Made by a program: the position numbers and the translations under genes. Below, in pieces: positions 6,560 to 8,237 of a stretch of 8,237 nt of DNA (position 1 is its first letter; every line of letters begins with the position of its first letter). The notes under the pieces are model-generated. The model did not search any database. It was not told the DNA's origin and saw only the letters and a program-made list of their open reading frames with translations. The stretch is from Anaerolineae bacterium (lineage in GTDB: Bacteria > Chloroflexota > Anaerolineae > Aggregatilineales > Phototrophicaceae): contig JADLHH010000564.1 of NCBI GenBank assembly GCA_020848855.1, forward strand, positions 1-8,237, given 5' to 3'.

Positions 6560-7524
6560 TGTCCGAGGTGATACCACGCACTACCTACAGCTTTATCCGA
6601 AAACCCGTCCCGACCTTTTACTTTATCGGCGTCACCACCAGACAGTCATCCATCATGCGGCTCTTCCCGCTGTGGATGAATGAGCTTGGCTTCCCTGAAG
6701 TGACGCTGGAAGGCGTCGACCTTAAGCTGGACGATGAGCCGGAGCATTATCGCGAAGTCGTCGGGCAGATCAAAGGCGACCCGCAGTCGCTCGGCGCGCT
6801 GGTCACCACCCACAAGATCAACCTGCTCAGCGCCGCCCACGATATGTTCGACTACCTCGACCCGTATGCGGCAATTCTTCACGAAATATCGTCCATCTCC
6901 AAGCGCGACGACCGGCTGGAAGGGCACGCCAAAGACCCGGTTTCAGCGGGCAAAACGCTGGACGCCTTGCTTGGCAAAGCTTATTTCGCCAGTACGAAGG
7001 GCGATGTGCTTTGCCTCGGCGCGGGCGGCGCGGGCACAGCGATCTCGCTGCACCTGTGCAATCAGCCGGAGGCTGGCGACCGCCCTGCCCGTATAGTCGT
7101 TACGGACACGGCACAGGCGCGCCTCGATCATCTGCAGGCGATGATCAGGCAGGTCAATCCGGGCATCGCCTTCGAGTTCGTGCTGACGGATGCGCCGGAG
7201 CAGGCAGATACCCTGATGGCGACCCTGCCCCCGCACAGTGTCGTGATCAACGCAACCGGGCTGGGTAAGGATCGTCCCGGTTCACCCATCACCGACGCGA
7301 GCATCTTCCCGCGCAATGCAATCGTCTGGGAGCTAAACTATCGTGGCGCGCTCGACTTCATGTATCAGGCGCTGAGGCAGCAGGATAGCCGTAAGCTGCG
7401 GGTCGAGGATGGTTGGGTCTACTTCCTGCACGGCTGGACGCAGGTGATTGAACAGGTGCTGCATACGCCTATCGACAGCGAGCGGTTCGAGCGCCTGGCA
7501 GAGATTGCGAGGCAAATCCGCTAA
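6559..7524 (+). CDS. Shikimate dehydrogenase-like protein, divergent active site
   Basis: This has the shikimate/quinate dehydrogenase fold: an N-terminal substrate domain (about 15-135) and a Rossmann domain with GAGGAG (154-159). The catalytic Lys and Asp of AroE appear preserved as K86 in VTTHK (82-86) and D126 in GHAKDP (122-127). Other signature positions differ. The paired substrate Ser motif (SxS) reads SSI at 30-32. The NVTIPHK motif is shortened to LVTTHK. The VNTV region that holds the substrate Asn reads ISSI (110-113), and NTD reads AKD (124-126). NATGLG (231-236) and Q295 fit the usual C-terminal pattern. The enzyme is probably active, but on a compound other than shikimate. It may belong to a subfamily that databases label simply shikimate dehydrogenase. 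Its place in a sugar/polyol operon with no other aromatic-pathway gene supports this. GGAG at 6547-6550 precedes the ATG. Length 321 exceeds the usual 270-290. Confidence 0.85.
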   Translation: MSEVIPRTTYSFIRKPVPTFYFIGVTTRQSSIMRLFPLWMNELGFPEVTLEGVDLKLDDEPEHYREVVGQIKGDPQSLGALVTTHKINLLSAAHDMFDYLDPYAAILHEISSISKRDDRLEGHAKDPVSAGKTLDALLGKAYFASTKGDVLCLGAGGAGTAISLHLCNQPEAGDRPARIVVTDTAQARLDHLQAMIRQVNPGIAFEFVLTDAPEQADTLMATLPPHSVVINATGLGKDRPGSPITDASIFPRNAIVWELNYRGALDFMYQALRQQDSRKLRVEDGWVYFLHGWTQVIEQVLHTPIDSERFERLAEIARQIR

Positions 7525-8232
7525 ATGAGGCGGTCACGCGGGTTAGCGCTGGATATGGACGGGACGCTCATGGACAGTATGGGCTTCCACGCGCAAGCCT
7601 GGGTGTTTGCCTTCCGCGACGCGGGGCTGCGGGTCGAGATCGAGTGGTTCTACCTGCTGGAAGGCGTCAGCGGTCCCGAAGTCATCGAGCGCACGTTCCA
7701 GCGCGCCGGCAGCGCACGTCCCGACGCGCAAACGGTGGACGCCATCCGGCTGGCGAAAAACGCCCACTTCGACCAGTTATTCACGCCCAAGCCTATGGTC
7801 GGCGTCTACGACCTGTTCGCCGTCATCGAGAGGCTCAACTATCCGGTCGCCGTCGTTACCGGGTCGGAGAACGCGGTTGCCAGCCGAATGCTCGAAACGG
7901 TCTCTCTGCGCCAGTTCGTACGCGCGCTGGTTGGCAGCGACGATGTCGTTTATGGCAAGCCCGCGCCCGACCCCTATGCCAAAGCGGCGCAACTGCTGGG
8001 TGTGCCGCCTGACCACGCGCTGGCGCTGGAGAACGCACCGGCTGGTATTGAGAGCGCGAAGGCGGCGGGGCTGCCCTGCGTCGCCGTCGAAACCACGCTC
8101 CCGCGCGAGCATCTGCTGCGCGCCGATCACCATGTACCTGACCTGATCGACTTCGCCGCTTTCCTCGAACGTGAAGCTGACGTTTCGGGCGGGGCGGGAG
8201 CGTGGCGCGTCGAAAAACCCGTGAATCATTGA
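7525..8232 (+). CDS. HAD-superfamily hydrolase, beta-phosphoglucomutase-like subfamily, probably a sugar phosphatase
   Basis: This cytoplasmic Mg-dependent phosphotransfer enzyme has a helical cap inserted after motif I. Motif I is DMDGTLMDS (10-18) with nucleophile D10 and acid/base D12. Motif II is VTGS with T112, and motif III is GKPAPDP with K145. Motif IV is LENAPAGIESAKAAG (168-182), where the usual ED pair is E169-N170. The cap segment EGVSG (46-50) aligns with KGVSR of beta-phosphoglucomutase, so the mutase Lys is E46 and the phosphate-binding Arg is G50. This argues for phosphatase rather than mutase activity. The ATG follows the previous stop with no gap. No good Shine-Dalgarno sits at normal distance, so it is likely translated by coupling. 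A short Gly/Ala-rich tail ends the protein. The window ends five bases later, so whether the operon continues is not visible. Confidence 0.9.
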   Translation: MRRSRGLALDMDGTLMDSMGFHAQAWVFAFRDAGLRVEIEWFYLLEGVSGPEVIERTFQRAGSARPDAQTVDAIRLAKNAHFDQLFTPKPMVGVYDLFAVIERLNYPVAVVTGSENAVASRMLETVSLRQFVRALVGSDDVVYGKPAPDPYAKAAQLLGVPPDHALALENAPAGIESAKAAGLPCVAVETTLPREHLLRADHHVPDLIDFAAFLEREADVSGGAGAWRVEKPVNH

Positions 8233-8237
8233 CCGTT

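Noticed and set aside
1..8237. tRNA, rRNA, CRISPR array, insertion sequence, attachment site
   Set aside because: I saw no regular spaced repeats, transposase, terminal inverted repeats with target duplication, or RNA gene features on either strand.

Overview
The window comes from a moderately GC-rich bacterium. All intact genes lie on the + strand. They read as a divergence-free catabolic locus: one GntR-type regulator followed by seven tightly packed enzyme genes. The promoters are sigma70-like, two genes appear to use TTG starts and one GTG, and one enzyme is an archaeal-type cupin phosphoglucose isomerase. Together with the protein character this suggests a Chloroflexota-like or other sugar-using soil or thermal bacterium. 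The taxon is an inference, because no rRNA or marker gene is present.

Layout. Bases 1-235 hold no confident gene, only an open frame running in from the left edge and a weak hairpin. Bases 236-306 carry a good promoter for the regulator gene (307-1104; GntR wHTH plus UTRA ligand domain, HutC subfamily). The 153-base gap 1105-1257 holds a near-consensus promoter (TTGACA, 17-base spacer, TAAAAT) followed by a perfect 12-base palindrome at the expected transcription start. A related element sits at exactly the same distance from the -10 box of the regulator's own promoter, so the regulator probably controls both itself and the enzymes.

The enzyme genes follow in this order: FGGY-family sugar/polyol kinase (1258-2799), Gfo/Idh/MocA dehydrogenase (2854-3906), zinc-dependent medium-chain dehydrogenase (3903-4952), cupin-type glucose-6-phosphate isomerase (start better placed at 4991, to 5572), D-2-hydroxyacid dehydrogenase of the phosphoglycerate dehydrogenase type (5576-6559), shikimate-dehydrogenase-like protein (6559-7524) and HAD-superfamily phosphatase (7525-8232). 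From the Gfo/Idh gene to the HAD gene, gaps are 38 bases or less, and two junctions overlap.

How they may work together. The set combines a kinase, an aldose/ketose phosphate isomerase, a phosphatase and four NAD(P)-dependent dehydrogenases from four different families. This fits breakdown or interconversion of a sugar, polyol or cyclitol. No transporter and no aldolase is visible, so the pathway probably continues outside the window. Several enzymes lack the residues that would give them their textbook substrate: the kinase lacks the xylulokinase His, the shikimate dehydrogenase homologue lacks one substrate-binding Ser and the Asn-Thr of its NTD motif, and the HAD protein lacks the mutase Lys and Arg. 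The pathway is therefore probably not a standard one, and I could not assign its substrate from sequence alone.
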